DNA from: Nocardioides albus | Lineage (GTDB): Bacteria; Actinomycetota; Actinomycetes; Propionibacteriales; Nocardioidaceae | Reading direction: 5' to 3' | Assembly: GCF_014648255.1 (NCBI RefSeq) | Contig: NZ_BMQT01000003.1 | Coordinates: 1 to 64,000 of the forward strand | DNA length: 64,000 nucleotides | Shown here: in pieces, positions 33,496 through 42,697 of the stretch | Layout: every line of letters begins with the position of its first letter | How positions within the stretch are numbered: position 1 is the first letter of the stretch | Notes under the pieces: model-generated | What the model was told of the DNA's origin: nothing | What the model saw: only the letters and a program-made list of their open reading frames with translations | Database searches by the model: none | Made by a program: the position numbers and the translations under genes

Positions 33496-34233
33496 TCAGC
33501 GATTGTGAGCCACGGTGCGGTTGAGGAGAGGGAGCAGGCGGTCCCAGTGGCGCTGAAGTCCGGCGGGATCGAAGGCGTCGGTGTCGGACATGGTGAACCC
33601 GTGAACGGTGCCGGGGTAGACCTCGGAGGTGTAGTCGACCTTCGCGGCGTCGAGGACCCGGTTGAGCTCGCCGAGGGCCTCGGGCGTCAGGTCACTTTCT
33701 GCGTGGCCGAAGTGGACTTGGGCGGTGATCTCGGCGAAGCCGTCTGGCCCGACCACGCCAACAGGCGCGTGGAATGCGGCGAGAGCCGCCACTTGGTCGG
33801 GGTGGGCCGCGGCGGTGCGCACCGCCAGAAGACCACCTATGCAGTAGCCGGTCACTGCTACCGGTCCGGCGTCGACCTCGGGCTGGGTGGTGAGGAACCT
33901 GAGGTAGGCGTCGGCATCGCTCAGGACACGTTCGGTGGTGTGCGCCTCGATCAGGGGCATCAACTGGGCGATGAGGCCGGACCGAACCTCTTCTCCGATG
34001 TGCTCAGGAAGCTCGATCACCGGTGCCGGGCCGTGCCGGTAGAAGTAGTTGGGCACGAGTACGTAGTACCCGTGCCCAGCCAGCTCGACGGCCATCTCCT
34101 TCAGCACCGGCCGGATACCGAAGGCGTCCGCGTACATCAGCACCCCTGGGTGCCGCTCGCCGTCGTCGGGGAACGCGGCGAAGGCGGCAGCCTGGCCGTC
34201 CGCGGTGGGAATCTGCAACATCTTGGTTGGCAT
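33496..34233 (-). CDS. Dienelactone hydrolase family protein
   Basis: 245-residue alpha/beta hydrolase. The nucleophile is the Cys in VTGYCIGGLLAV (dienelactone hydrolase type G-x-C-x-G-G), with the acid in the FGHAESDLTPEAL region and the His in YPGTVHGFTM. The ATG at 34233 is preceded by aggagacttc, a clear ribosome binding site; the open frame upstream of it is ignored. It stands alone between the second HNH gene and araA; the 237 bp upstream to araA show no gene. Confidence 0.87.
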   Translation of the reverse strand: MPTKMLQIPTADGQAAAFAAFPDDGERHPGVLMYADAFGIRPVLKEMAVELAGHGYYVLVPNYFYRHGPAPVIELPEHIGEEVRSGLIAQLMPLIEAHTTERVLSDADAYLRFLTTQPEVDAGPVAVTGYCIGGLLAVRTAAAHPDQVAALAAFHAPVGVVGPDGFAEITAQVHFGHAESDLTPEALGELNRVLDAAKVDYTSEVYPGTVHGFTMSDTDAFDPAGLQRHWDRLLPLLNRTVAHNR

Positions 34234-34470
34234 GAAGTCTCCTGTCGGGGTTGATGAGTTGAGCTTGAGATCAACACGACGGAGGAGGCGGACCACGCGC
34301 AGGAACGCAAGATCCTCGACCGAACAGCGGGCCCGCACCGGCCCCTACGACGCTCAGCAGAGCACCGGGTCACCAATCTGTGCGTGGCGCAAGGCCGTCC
34401 CGGTGTTCATGGCCGAGCAGCGTAGCCCAACGGACAGAAGGGCGACGCCAGCACCCACCACGCGCCGAGC

Positions 34471-35997
34471 TCACAGCCCCTGAGCGACGCGGTAGAACAC
34501 CTGGTTCCAGCGCACCTGGTCGGCGAAGCCGCGGCGGGTGGTGGACTCGTCGATGACCAGCAGCTCGGTGCGGGCGATGTCGGCGAAGACCTCGAAGGCC
34601 TCGATGCCGGCGGCGGTCGACATCACCGTGTGGTGGGCACCGCCGGCGGTCAGCCAGGCCTCGGCCGAGGTGGTGAAGTCGGGGCGCGGGGACCACACGG
34701 CCCGGGCGACCGGCAGGTTCGGCAGCGCCTGGGTCGGCGGGACCACGTCGACGACGTTGGCGGTCAGCCGGAAGCGGTCACGCATGTCGGCGAGCGAGAC
34801 GACCACCGCACCATCGACCGGGTCGGCGTCGAAGACCATCCGGACCGGGTCCTCGCGGTCGCCGATCCCGAGCGGGTGGATCTCGACCTTCGGCTTAGAG
34901 GTGGTCAGCGAGGGGCAGATCTCGAGCATGTGGGCGCCGAGGATGACCTCCTCGCCGGGGGTGAGGTCGTAGGTGTAGTCCTCCATCAGGGAGGCGCCGC
35001 CGGGCAGCCCCTCCCCCATCACCTTCGCGGCCCGCACCAGGACCGCGGTCTTCCAGTCGCCCTCGGCGCCGAAACCGTAGCCCTTGCTCATCAGCCGCTG
35101 AACCGCGATGCCGGGGAGCTGGCGCAGACCGCCCAGGTCCTCGAAGCTGGTGGTGAACGCCATCGCGTCACGCTCGACCAGGAACGCCTCCATGGCGATC
35201 TCCTGGCGAGCGGCGTACCGGAGCGACTCGTGGCGCTCGCCGCCACGGCGGAGCTCGGGGACGACGTCGTAGAGGTCCTCGTACTCGGCGACGAGAGCGT
35301 CCACGGCGGCCTCGTCGACGGCCTCGACAGCAGCGACCAGGTCGTTGACGCCCCACGTGTTGACCGAGACTCCGAAGCGCAGCTCGGCCTCGGTCTTATC
35401 GCCCTCGGTGACCGCGACGTTGCGCATGTTGTCGCCGAACCGCACCAGGTTCAGCTCATGGGTCGCCGCCCAGCCCGCGGCTCCGCGGATCCAGGTGCCG
35501 ACACGTCGGGTGACCGCCGGGTTGGAGACGTGGCCGACGACGGTGGTGCGGGCGACACCGAGACGGGTCGCGATGTAGGCGTACTCCCGGTCGCCATGGG
35601 CGGCCTGGTTGAGGTTCATGAAGTCCATGTCGATCTCCGACCAGGGGAGCTCGACGTTGGCCTGGGTGTGCAGGTGCAGGAGCGGCTTCTGGAGGGCGTC
35701 CAGACCGGCGATCCACATCTTGGCCGGGCTGAAGGTGTGCATCCAGGTGATGACGCCGAGGACGTTGTCGTCGGAGCTCGCCTCGAGCATCGCGCGACGG
35801 ATCGACGCGGAGTCCTTCAGGACGGGCTTCCACACGACCTTCGCCGGTACGTCCGAGGAGGCGTCGAGGGCGCGGGCGACCTCCTGGGACTGCTCGGCCA
35901 CCTGGCGAAGGGTCTCCTCGCCGTAGAGGTCCTGGCTTCCGGTGAAGAACCAGACCTCGCGGTCGCCATAGGGTTTCGGCGTGGTGGGCTTGCTCAT
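34471..35997 (-). CDS. araA: L-arabinose isomerase
   Basis: 508 residues, the usual length. Begins [26 protein letters not shown], a hallmark of AraA; metal ligands are in the [14 protein letters not shown] and EDYTYD regions and in [18 protein letters not shown]. It converts L-arabinose to L-ribulose. The ATG at 35997 follows ggaagga; it is last in araB-araD-araA, 42 bp after araD. Confidence 0.96.
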   Translation of the reverse strand: MSKPTTPKPYGDREVWFFTGSQDLYGEETLRQVAEQSQEVARALDASSDVPAKVVWKPVLKDSASIRRAMLEASSDDNVLGVITWMHTFSPAKMWIAGLDALQKPLLHLHTQANVELPWSEIDMDFMNLNQAAHGDREYAYIATRLGVARTTVVGHVSNPAVTRRVGTWIRGAAGWAATHELNLVRFGDNMRNVAVTEGDKTEAELRFGVSVNTWGVNDLVAAVEAVDEAAVDALVAEYEDLYDVVPELRRGGERHESLRYAARQEIAMEAFLVERDAMAFTTSFEDLGGLRQLPGIAVQRLMSKGYGFGAEGDWKTAVLVRAAKVMGEGLPGGASLMEDYTYDLTPGEEVILGAHMLEICPSLTTSKPKVEIHPLGIGDREDPVRMVFDADPVDGAVVVSLADMRDRFRLTANVVDVVPPTQALPNLPVARAVWSPRPDFTTSAEAWLTAGGAHHTVMSTAAGIEAFEVFADIARTELLVIDESTTRRGFADQVRWNQVFYRVAQGL

Positions 35998-36039
35998 GTG
36001 GGGTCCTTCCAAAGCTGACGTGGTTGTTCGAGGCACAGC

Positions 36040-36729
36040 TCAGTGCTGGCCGTAGACGTTCTGGTAGCGGTCGTAGAGCGAGTCGATGTGGCTCTGCTCG
36101 ATCGGCAGCGGCTGGCCGAGCTGGCGTGCGATGTGCACGGTGCGGGCGACCTCCTCGCACATCACCGCGGCCTTGACCGCGGAGCGGCCGTCCTTGCCGA
36201 TGGTGAACGGCCCGTGGTTCCGCATCAGCACCGCCGGGCTGCGCGACTCCCGCAGCGTCTCGACGATGCCGTGCCCGATCGAGTCGTCGCCGATGACCGC
36301 GAACGGGCCGACCGGGACCGGTCCGCCGAACTCGTCGGCCATCATCGTGAGCACGCAGGGGATCTCCTCCCCGCGGGCGGCCCAGGCGGTGGCGTACGTG
36401 GAGTGGGTGTGGACCACTCCCCCGACGTCAGGCATGTTGGCATAGACGTACGCGTGGGCGGCCGTGTCCGACGAGGGCGACCGATCGCCCTCGACGAGGT
36501 TGCCGGCCAGGTCGCACACGACCATCGCCTCGGCGGTGATGTCCTCGTAGGCGACGCCGGACGGCTTGATGACCAGCAGGTCCTCGCCGTCGGGGTTGGG
36601 CACGCGCTCGGAGACGTTTCCGGCGGTCCACACGACCAGCTCCCAGCGGGGCAGCTCGGCGTGCAGTGCGGCGACGCGCTCCTTGGCGGCGTCGACGGCG
36701 GTGCGAAGAGCGGCGGGAACGCCCGTCAT
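36040..36729 (-). CDS. araD: L-ribulose-5-phosphate 4-epimerase
   Basis: 229 residues, class II aldolase fold. Zinc-binding histidines in VVHTHSTYATAWA and the later MRNHGPFTIG; the substrate-phosphate loop is TAGNVSERVP. It makes D-xylulose 5-phosphate. The start overlaps the araB stop (TGATG). Confidence 0.94.
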   Translation of the reverse strand: MTGVPAALRTAVDAAKERVAALHAELPRWELVVWTAGNVSERVPNPDGEDLLVIKPSGVAYEDITAEAMVVCDLAGNLVEGDRSPSSDTAAHAYVYANMPDVGGVVHTHSTYATAWAARGEEIPCVLTMMADEFGGPVPVGPFAVIGDDSIGHGIVETLRESRSPAVLMRNHGPFTIGKDGRSAVKAAVMCEEVARTVHIARQLGQPLPIEQSHIDSLYDRYQNVYGQH

Positions 36730-38372
36730 CACTGGTCTCCTTCTTGTACGTCTCGTGCGCCGGCTGCGGCGGGGGCGAGCGAGGCCACAGCGGCACGCTC
36801 GATGTCCAGGCCCGCCTCGTAGCGCTCGAGGAAGGTCCGGAACCCGGCCACGTCGGCGGCGTCCGGCTCGACGACCTCGAGGTCGATGTCGCCGAAGACG
36901 CGCTCGGCGAGGTAGGCGCTCAGGGTGAGGTCGCCGTCGGCCTCGGCCGCCCGGGCGTACGCAGCCAGGACCGCGATCCCCCAGGCACCGCCTTCGCCGG
37001 CGGTGCGGCCGACGGCGACCGGGGCGCCGATCGCCGCGGCGAGCAGCCGCTGCGCGACGCCGGCGGTGCGGAACAGGCCGCCGTGGGCGAACATCGCATC
37101 GATCTCGACACCCTGGTCGGCGAGGACGCGCATGCCGAGGGCGAGGGTGCCGAAGACGCCGTAGACCTGGGCGCGGGCGAACCCTGCGAGGTCGAGGCGG
37201 CTGCCGGGGGTGCGTACGAACAGCGGACGGCCCTCGTCGAGGCCGGTGATCGGCTCGCCGGCCAGGTAGTTGTAGGCGAGCAGCCCGCCGCCGTCGGACG
37301 AGCCATTAAGGGCTGCGGTGAGCAGAGCGCCGAAGACGGCGTCGGGCTCGCAGGGGTGGCCGAGCGCGGCCGCGAACTCACCGAAGACACCGGCCCAGGC
37401 ATTGAGCTCGCTGGCGCCGTTGTTGCAGTGCACCATCGCGACCGGGTCGCCGGCCGGAGTGGTGACGATGTCGATGGCGTGGTGGACCGTCGCCAGCGGC
37501 GCCTCGAGGACGACCATCGCGAAGATCGAGGTGCCGGCGCTGACGTTGCCGGTGCGCTTGGCGACCGAGTTGGTCGCGACCATGCCGGTGCCGGCGTCGC
37601 CCTCGGGCGGACACAGCGGGATACCGGGCTGCAGCGTGCCGGACGGGTCGAGCAGCGCGGCACCGTCGGGGGTGAGCCGGCCGGCGTCGGCGCCTGCCGG
37701 GAGAACCTGCGGGAGCAGCCCCTCGACCCGCAGACCGGGACGCTTGGCGGCGGCCAGGTGGCCGAGCTGCTCGAGCATCCGCTGGTCGTACGTTCCGGTG
37801 GCTGGGTCGATGGGGAAGACGCCGGAGGCGTCGCCGACGCCGAGCACGTGCTTGCCGGTCAGCGCTCGATGGACGTAGCCCGCGAGGGTGGTCAGCGAGG
37901 CGATCTCGGGCAGGTGGGGCTCGTCGTCGAGGATCGCCTGGTAGAGGTGGGCGACCGACCAACGAAGCGGGATGTTGGTGCCGAGAATCTCCGACAGCTC
38001 GGCGGCGGCGACCGCGGTGTTGGTATTGCGCCAGGTGCGGAACGGCACCAGCAGCTCGCCGGTCTCGTCGAAGGCGAGGTAGCCGTGCATCATCGCCGAG
38101 ACGCCGATCGACCCGAACGTGGTCGGACGGGTGCCGTAGCGGCGCTCGACCTCGTCGCCGAGGGCTGTGACAGCGCCCTGTACGCCTGCCCAGACCGCCT
38201 CGAGCGAGTAGGTCCAGAGGCCGTCGACGAGCTCGTTCTCCCACAGATGGGAGCCGGTCGCGACGGACGCGTGGTCGGGCCCGATCAGGCACGCCTTGAT
38301 CGTGGTGGAGCCCAGCTCGATACCGAGCGAGGTCTCTCCGAGGTCAGGCAGCCGGCCTGGTTGCTGCGTCAT
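36729..38372 (-). CDS. araB: Ribulokinase-type FGGY carbohydrate kinase
   Basis: 547 residues. N-terminal FGGY domain LGIELGSTTIKACLIGPDH, the MHGYLAFDETGELLVPFRTWRN segment, GNVSAGTSIFAMVVLE and the C-terminal ATP-site AHGGLFRTAGVAQRLLAAAIGAPV. With araD and araA in the same operon it should phosphorylate L-ribulose; it resembles the FGGY subgroup often labelled xylulokinase-like in actinobacteria. The start is the ATG at 38372, 5 nt after cggag, rather than the adjacent GTG. Confidence 0.9.
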   Translation of the reverse strand: MTQQPGRLPDLGETSLGIELGSTTIKACLIGPDHASVATGSHLWENELVDGLWTYSLEAVWAGVQGAVTALGDEVERRYGTRPTTFGSIGVSAMMHGYLAFDETGELLVPFRTWRNTNTAVAAAELSEILGTNIPLRWSVAHLYQAILDDEPHLPEIASLTTLAGYVHRALTGKHVLGVGDASGVFPIDPATGTYDQRMLEQLGHLAAAKRPGLRVEGLLPQVLPAGADAGRLTPDGAALLDPSGTLQPGIPLCPPEGDAGTGMVATNSVAKRTGNVSAGTSIFAMVVLEAPLATVHHAIDIVTTPAGDPVAMVHCNNGASELNAWAGVFGEFAAALGHPCEPDAVFGALLTAALNGSSDGGGLLAYNYLAGEPITGLDEGRPLFVRTPGSRLDLAGFARAQVYGVFGTLALGMRVLADQGVEIDAMFAHGGLFRTAGVAQRLLAAAIGAPVAVGRTAGEGGAWGIAVLAAYARAAEADGDLTLSAYLAERVFGDIDLEVVEPDAADVAGFRTFLERYEAGLDIERAAVASLAPAAAGARDVQEGDQ

Positions 38373-38440
38373 CACGGCTCCGTTTCTGCCCGACGGCTCG
38401 GGGTGGGGTTCGAGGCGATGTGAACGCTAACATGGACGGG

Positions 38441-38587
38441 CCGAAGCGTCACCCCCGTCGGCCGAAGCGTCACCCCCGTCGGCCGAAGCGTCACCCCCGT
38501 CGGCCGAAGCGTCACCCCCGTCGGCCGAAGCGTCACCCCCGTCGGCCGAAGCGTCACCCCCGTCGGCCGAAGCGTCACCCCGGTCGG
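38441..38587. repeat. 21-bp tandem array 1 upstream of araB
   Basis: Seven near-identical units ccgaagcgtcacccccgtcg plus g, at 38441, 38462, 38483, 38504, 38525, 38546 and 38567. Each unit is partly palindromic (ccga ... tcgg). The array begins about 70 bp before the araB start, so it covers its promoter or leader region. One frame could be read as a 7-residue repeat (RPTGVTL), but nothing supports coding. Confidence 0.95.
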
Positions 38588-38620
38588 CCGAGTTGGCAAC
38601 GTTGTGCCAACTCGGCCGAC
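38583..38620. terminator. Perfect inverted repeat between the two arrays
   Basis: Sixteen-base perfect arms (gtcggccgagttggca / tgccaactcggccgac) around acgttg. The outer ends match the repeat-unit ends. No T run follows on either strand, so it may be an operator or transcript-stabilising hairpin rather than a classic terminator of lacI. Confidence 0.6.
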
Positions 38621-38720
38621 GTACCTGACGTCTCGGCCGACGTACTTGACGTCTCGACCGACGTACTTGACGTCTCGACCGACCTACCTGACGTCTCGGC
38701 CGACCTACCTGACGTCTCGG
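38616..38720. repeat. 21-bp tandem array 2 at the lacI 3' end
   Basis: Five units ccgacgtacctgacgtctcg plus g, with small variants (cgtactt, cctacct), at 38616, 38637, 38658, 38679 and 38700. Ends ccga/tcgg resemble array 1. The last unit contains the lacI stop codon (38705-38707), so the array starts inside the coding sequence. Confidence 0.95.
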
Positions 38721-39736
38721 CTGGGCGACAGTGGGGCTGCCGAGTCCCGCACGATCAGCTCCGGGGCCAGCAGCGGCGGCGCCTCGACGGTCCCGTCGGC
38801 GATGGCCTTCGTGGCCACCTCGACCGCGAGCTCGCCCAGCGAGGCGAAGTCCTGGCGGACGGTGGTCAGCGGCGGCCACAGGTAGGCCGCGTCAGGGACG
38901 TCGTCGAAGCCGACGACGCTCACGTCCTGCGGGACCCGTCGGCCCGCCTCGCGCAGCGCTCGGATCACGCCGAGCGCCATCGAGTCGTTGGCCGCGAAGA
39001 CCGCGGTGACCGAGGCGTCCCGGGCGATCTCGGCGCCGGCCTCGTACCCGCTCCGGCTCGACCAGTCGCCGAAGATCTCGGGCCCCGGTTGCGCGTCGCC
39101 GTCCCGGAGCGCAGCGAGCCATCCCTCCCGGCGCTGCCGGGCGTCGATCCAGCCGACTGGACCGGCCACATGGGCGATGGTGCGGTGGCCGAGGTCGAGC
39201 AGGTACTGCGTGGCGAGCACGGCGCCGGCGTGCTGGTCGATCCCCACCGAGCGCACCCCGGCGGGCGGGTCGCTGTGGATCATCACCACCTCGACCGTGG
39301 TGGCGAGCTGGGCGACCAGGTCCTCGAAGGACTGGTGGGAGACGCCTAGGAGCACGGCCTCGACCGCGTCGTCGAGCAACGCCTCGATCGCCCGCTCCGC
39401 GGAGGTCGCCTCCAGGTGCGGCACCGGGCTCAGGATGATGTCGTAGCCGGCGCGCTGTCCGGCCTGGTGTACCGAGGCGGCCAGCGTGCCCGGCCCGTAG
39501 AGGTGCGGTTGGGTGTAGAGCAGACCCAGCCGTCCCGATTTCCGCGTCACCAGAGCCCGCGCCGACTTGTTGCGCCGGTAGCCCAGCTCCTCGATCGCCG
39601 CGAGCACCCGGTCGCGGGTGTCGCCGCGTACGGCATCGGAGCCGTTGACCACCCGCGACACGGTCTGGTGAGAGACTCCTGCTCGGGCCGCCACATCAGC
39701 CATGCTCGGCGCGTTCTTCGACTCCCCGTGGACCAT
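38705..39736 (-). CDS. LacI-family transcriptional regulator
   Basis: 343 residues. LacI helix-turn-helix plus hinge at the N terminus (SMADVAARAGVSHQTVSRVVNGSDAVRGDTRDRVLAAIEELGYRRNKSARAL) and a ribose-binding-like effector domain (AVFAANDSMALGVIRALREAGRRVPQDVSVVGFDDVPDAAYLWPPLTTVRQD). It lies just upstream of araB on the same strand and is the likely arabinose-responsive repressor. Its last residues (PSRDVR) are encoded by the tandem-repeat unit. Confidence 0.93.
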   Translation of the reverse strand: MVHGESKNAPSMADVAARAGVSHQTVSRVVNGSDAVRGDTRDRVLAAIEELGYRRNKSARALVTRKSGRLGLLYTQPHLYGPGTLAASVHQAGQRAGYDIILSPVPHLEATSAERAIEALLDDAVEAVLLGVSHQSFEDLVAQLATTVEVVMIHSDPPAGVRSVGIDQHAGAVLATQYLLDLGHRTIAHVAGPVGWIDARQRREGWLAALRDGDAQPGPEIFGDWSSRSGYEAGAEIARDASVTAVFAANDSMALGVIRALREAGRRVPQDVSVVGFDDVPDAAYLWPPLTTVRQDFASLGELAVEVATKAIADGTVEAPPLLAPELIVRDSAAPLSPSRDVR

Positions 39737-39779
39737 GCGGTGATCCTAAGCGGGCTCGCTCCGAACGGCTGGGAGGGCC

Positions 39780-40140
39780 TCAGATCTCCTCGAGCTCGGG
39801 CAGCCCGTGACGTGCGCGGGTGAGGGCCGCGGCGAGCGGGGCGCAGCGCCGGGGACCAGCGACGCGAGCTCCACTGCGCCTGCTCTTCGAGCTTGGTCGC
39901 GGTGCTCTCGTCGTAGCGACGGTAGTGCGCCCGGCCGAGAGCATCCACCCGCTGCTGCCAGGTCGAGTCGAGCAACCTATGCGGCGTACGCCATCCGGCC
40001 GCCGACAGCTCCCGCGCCGCGGCGACCGCGATGCCGGCCTCCTACGCGTACGTCGTCCCGCCGGCGTCCAGCAGACGCCGCACCAGGTCGCGCTCCCGTT
40101 TGCTCACTCCGTCGACGTACCCGACCCGCGCCGGGGCCAT
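39780..40140 (-). pseudogene. Decayed endonuclease III-like protein gene
   Basis: Read leftward from an ATG at 40140: VSKRERDLVRRLLDAGGTTYA, then an in-frame TAG, EAGI, and directly AVAAARELSAAGWRTPHRLLDSTWQQRVDALGRAHYRRYDESTATKL (split here only by reading). This recalls a conserved actinobacterial endonuclease III-related protein, but the segment between EAGI and AVAAAREL is missing and a later frame change leads to the end HGLPELEEI. Stop, deletion and frameshift together indicate a dead gene. The rest of the gap 39737-40209 shows nothing else. Confidence 0.6.
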
Positions 40141-40209
40141 GCGCACGGGAGCCATATGCTGCCGTGACCGTCGGGTGCGGGGCTCGACGCTGACGGAACG
40201 GAGCCATCG

Positions 40210-41328
40210 GTGCGCGTGCTGCTGTCGACGTACGGGTCGCGGGGAGACGTCGAGCCGATGGTCGCTCTCGCGGTGCAGCTGCAGCGGCGGGGCGCGGATG
40301 TGCGGATGTGCGCACCGCCGGACCAGGAGTTCGTCGACCTGCTGGAGCGGGAGGGCGTGCCGTACGTCCCGTTCCTCACGTCGTGGCGTTCCTGGGAGCG
40401 CCCGCCGACCCCCGAGGAGCGCCACCAGCGGGTGGCCGATTTCATCACCGCGCAGCACGACACCGTCGCCGACGCCGCCGCGGGATGTGACCTGCTGGTC
40501 GCCACCGCCATGTCGCAGTTCGTCGCGCCGTCGGTGGCCGAGAGCCTGGGCATCCCCTACCACTACGCCCTCTTCTGCCCCGACGTCGTCGACGGCCTCG
40601 ACGGGCGCGGCTTCAACGACCTGTTCGGGGCGCCTCTCGACGCGCACCGAGCCTCGATCGGGCTGCCGGCCGTCGATGACGTCGGCGAGTTCATGTTCAC
40701 CGCTCGACCGCTCCTCGCGGCCGATCCCACGCTCGGCCCGTGGACCAGGAGCTCCAACCTAGACGTCGTGCAGACCGGCGCGTGGATGCTGGCGGACGAC
40801 CGACCGCTGCCGGACGACCTGCTCGGGTTCCTCGACAGCGGGGAGCAGCCGGTCTATGTCGGCTTCGGCAGCATGCGCACCGTCGGGGAGGAGACCGTAC
40901 GGGTCGCGATCGAGGCCGTCCGCGCCCACGGGCGCCGGGTGGTCATCGGCCGCGGATGGGCGGGGCTCGACGTGATCGACGGCCGCGAGGACTGCTTCGT
41001 CATCGGCGAGGTCAACCACCAGAGGCTCTTCAGCCGAGTCGCTGCCGTCGCCCACCACGGTGGCGCGGGCACCACGAACACGGCCTACCGGGCAGGCGTC
41101 CCGCAGGTGGTCGTGCCGCAGGCAGGCGACCAGATCTACTGGGCCGGGCGGGTGGCCGACCTCGGCGCCGGGATCGCTCACGACGGCGCGGCCCCGACAG
41201 TCGAGTCGCTCACCGCCGCGCTGGCGCCTGAGGTCCGTGCCCGCGCGACCGCGCTGGCCGCCGAGGCCGGAGCTCGCGACGACGGGGCCGCCGTGGCTGC
41301 CGAGCTGCTGCTCACCGGCGGAGCCTGA
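40210..41328 (+). CDS. GT1-type glycosyltransferase (UGT/GtfE-like)
   Basis: 372 residues, GT-B fold. N-terminal domain starts MRVLLSTYGSRGDVEPMVALAVQLQRRGADV, the common beginning of antibiotic and sterol glycosyltransferases. The nucleotide-sugar motif is AHHGGAGTTNTAYRAGVPQVVVPQAGDQ near residue 285. GTG start. Acceptor unknown; there are no biosynthetic genes nearby. Confidence 0.9.
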   Translation: MRVLLSTYGSRGDVEPMVALAVQLQRRGADVRMCAPPDQEFVDLLEREGVPYVPFLTSWRSWERPPTPEERHQRVADFITAQHDTVADAAAGCDLLVATAMSQFVAPSVAESLGIPYHYALFCPDVVDGLDGRGFNDLFGAPLDAHRASIGLPAVDDVGEFMFTARPLLAADPTLGPWTRSSNLDVVQTGAWMLADDRPLPDDLLGFLDSGEQPVYVGFGSMRTVGEETVRVAIEAVRAHGRRVVIGRGWAGLDVIDGREDCFVIGEVNHQRLFSRVAAVAHHGGAGTTNTAYRAGVPQVVVPQAGDQIYWAGRVADLGAGIAHDGAAPTVESLTAALAPEVRARATALAAEAGARDDGAAVAAELLLTGGA

Positions 41329-41331
41329 GCC

Positions 41332-42648
41332 TCAACGACCGAGCACGTGGCGCAGCGCGGCCTCCAGCGAAGGATGACGGAACTCGTGGCCCGCGAGCGC
41401 AGCCGGCTCGACCCGCTGGCTCGCCAGCGCCATCTCCTCGGCCCCCTCCTTGCCGAGCAGGAGCCGCGGACCGAGAGCCGGAGTCGGCAACAGCGAGGGC
41501 CGGTGGAGCACGCGCGCGAGGGTCTGCGCGTAGACCCGGCCGGTGACGGGCTCGGGGGCGACCGCGTTGACCGGACCCGCCAGCGTCTCGTCGAGGAGCG
41601 CACGGTGGTAGATGTCGACGAGGTCGTCGATGCCTATCCAGCTCAGCCACTGCTCACCGCTGCCGAGCCGGCCACCCAGCCCGGCCGCGAAGAGCGGTCG
41701 CTGGAGCCTCAGTGCTCCTCCGGCGGGAGTCTGGACGATCCCGGTCCTCACCGCGACGGTCCGTGGCCCGTCGACCCGGCTCGCCGCCTCCCAGTCGGCG
41801 ACGACCTCGGCGAGGAACCCAGCGCCCGGCGCCGAGGACTCGGTGAGCACCTCGTCCCCCCGGTCGGCGCCGTAGATCCCGATCGCGGAGGCGCCGACGA
41901 AGGCTCGTACGCCGCTGCGGGCCGCCGCCTCCGCGAGCCGTCGGGTCGGCTCGATCCGGGAGTCGCGGATCGCCGCCTTGTGCGCCGCGGTGAAGCGGCC
42001 GGCGATCGACGCCCCGGCCAGGTGGACGACAGCGTCGACCCCGTCGAGCAGATCCGGCGCCGGCGCGGACGGATCCCAGCGGCGTTCACCCTCATCCTCC
42101 GGCGCGTGCCGGACCAGCCGGATCACCCGATGGCCACCGGTGGTGAGGAGCGGGACCAGGGCCCGCCCGACGGTCCCGCTGGAGCCGGTGACCGCGACGG
42201 TGAGGGTCTTGCCCGCTGCGTACGTCCGATGGTGGGCGGCGAGATCGCCGGTCAGCTGGGCGTGGCGGTAGCCGAGCATGCGGTCCACCATCCGCCCGAT
42301 CACGTTCGTCTCGATCCGGTCGGTGATCAGGGTTGCGGGACCGTCGGCCGCGAACTCGTGTCGGTGGGTCCACGACAGCGGCCGCAGCGAGGCGAGCCGG
42401 TCGGTGAACAGGTGCGGTGCCTCGTAGCCGGCAGGGTCGTGGCGGGCCACCCAGTCCACGCCACGGCCGAGCGAGATCACCGCGGTGCCGTCGGCCAGGT
42501 CGGTCGCCTCCACCCGCGCCTCCCCCGGCATCCACGGCGGCATCAGCCGGTGGATCGCCCCGGGGCGGCGATGCCACTCGAAGACCTCCTCGACCGGCGC
42601 CTCGACGCGCGTCGTCAGCGAATGGACCCGGACCAGAGGCGACGTCAT
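41332..42648 (-). CDS. TIGR01777-type NAD-dependent epimerase with N-terminal SRPBCC domain
   Basis: 438 residues. Residues 1-150 form an SRPBCC (START-like) ligand-binding domain (SLTTRVEAPVEEVFEWHRRPGAIHRLMPPWMP). Residues about 155-390 are an atypical SDR (VAVTGSSGTVGRALVPLLTTGGHRVIRLVR, VVHLAGASIAGRFTAAHKAAIRDSR, IGIYGADRG) and the end is DUF1731 (GKEGAEEMALASQRVEPAALAGHEFRHPSLEAAL). The fusion is common in actinobacteria; substrate unknown. ATG at 42648 chosen; a GTG at 42672 is possible. Confidence 0.87.
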   Translation of the reverse strand: MTSPLVRVHSLTTRVEAPVEEVFEWHRRPGAIHRLMPPWMPGEARVEATDLADGTAVISLGRGVDWVARHDPAGYEAPHLFTDRLASLRPLSWTHRHEFAADGPATLITDRIETNVIGRMVDRMLGYRHAQLTGDLAAHHRTYAAGKTLTVAVTGSSGTVGRALVPLLTTGGHRVIRLVRHAPEDEGERRWDPSAPAPDLLDGVDAVVHLAGASIAGRFTAAHKAAIRDSRIEPTRRLAEAAARSGVRAFVGASAIGIYGADRGDEVLTESSAPGAGFLAEVVADWEAASRVDGPRTVAVRTGIVQTPAGGALRLQRPLFAAGLGGRLGSGEQWLSWIGIDDLVDIYHRALLDETLAGPVNAVAPEPVTGRVYAQTLARVLHRPSLLPTPALGPRLLLGKEGAEEMALASQRVEPAALAGHEFRHPSLEAALRHVLGR

Positions 42649-42697
42649 ACCGCTAGCCTCGCCCGGATCCACCGTGCGAACAACCTCCCTTGCCGGT

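Noticed and set aside
38372-38599. Possible small protein made of RPTGVTL repeats
   Set aside because: The frame exists only because 21 is divisible by three; it overlaps the araB start, has no ribosome binding site and no other coding signal.
38441-38720. CRISPR array
   Set aside because: The 21-bp units are directly adjacent with no unique spacers, and no cas genes are near.
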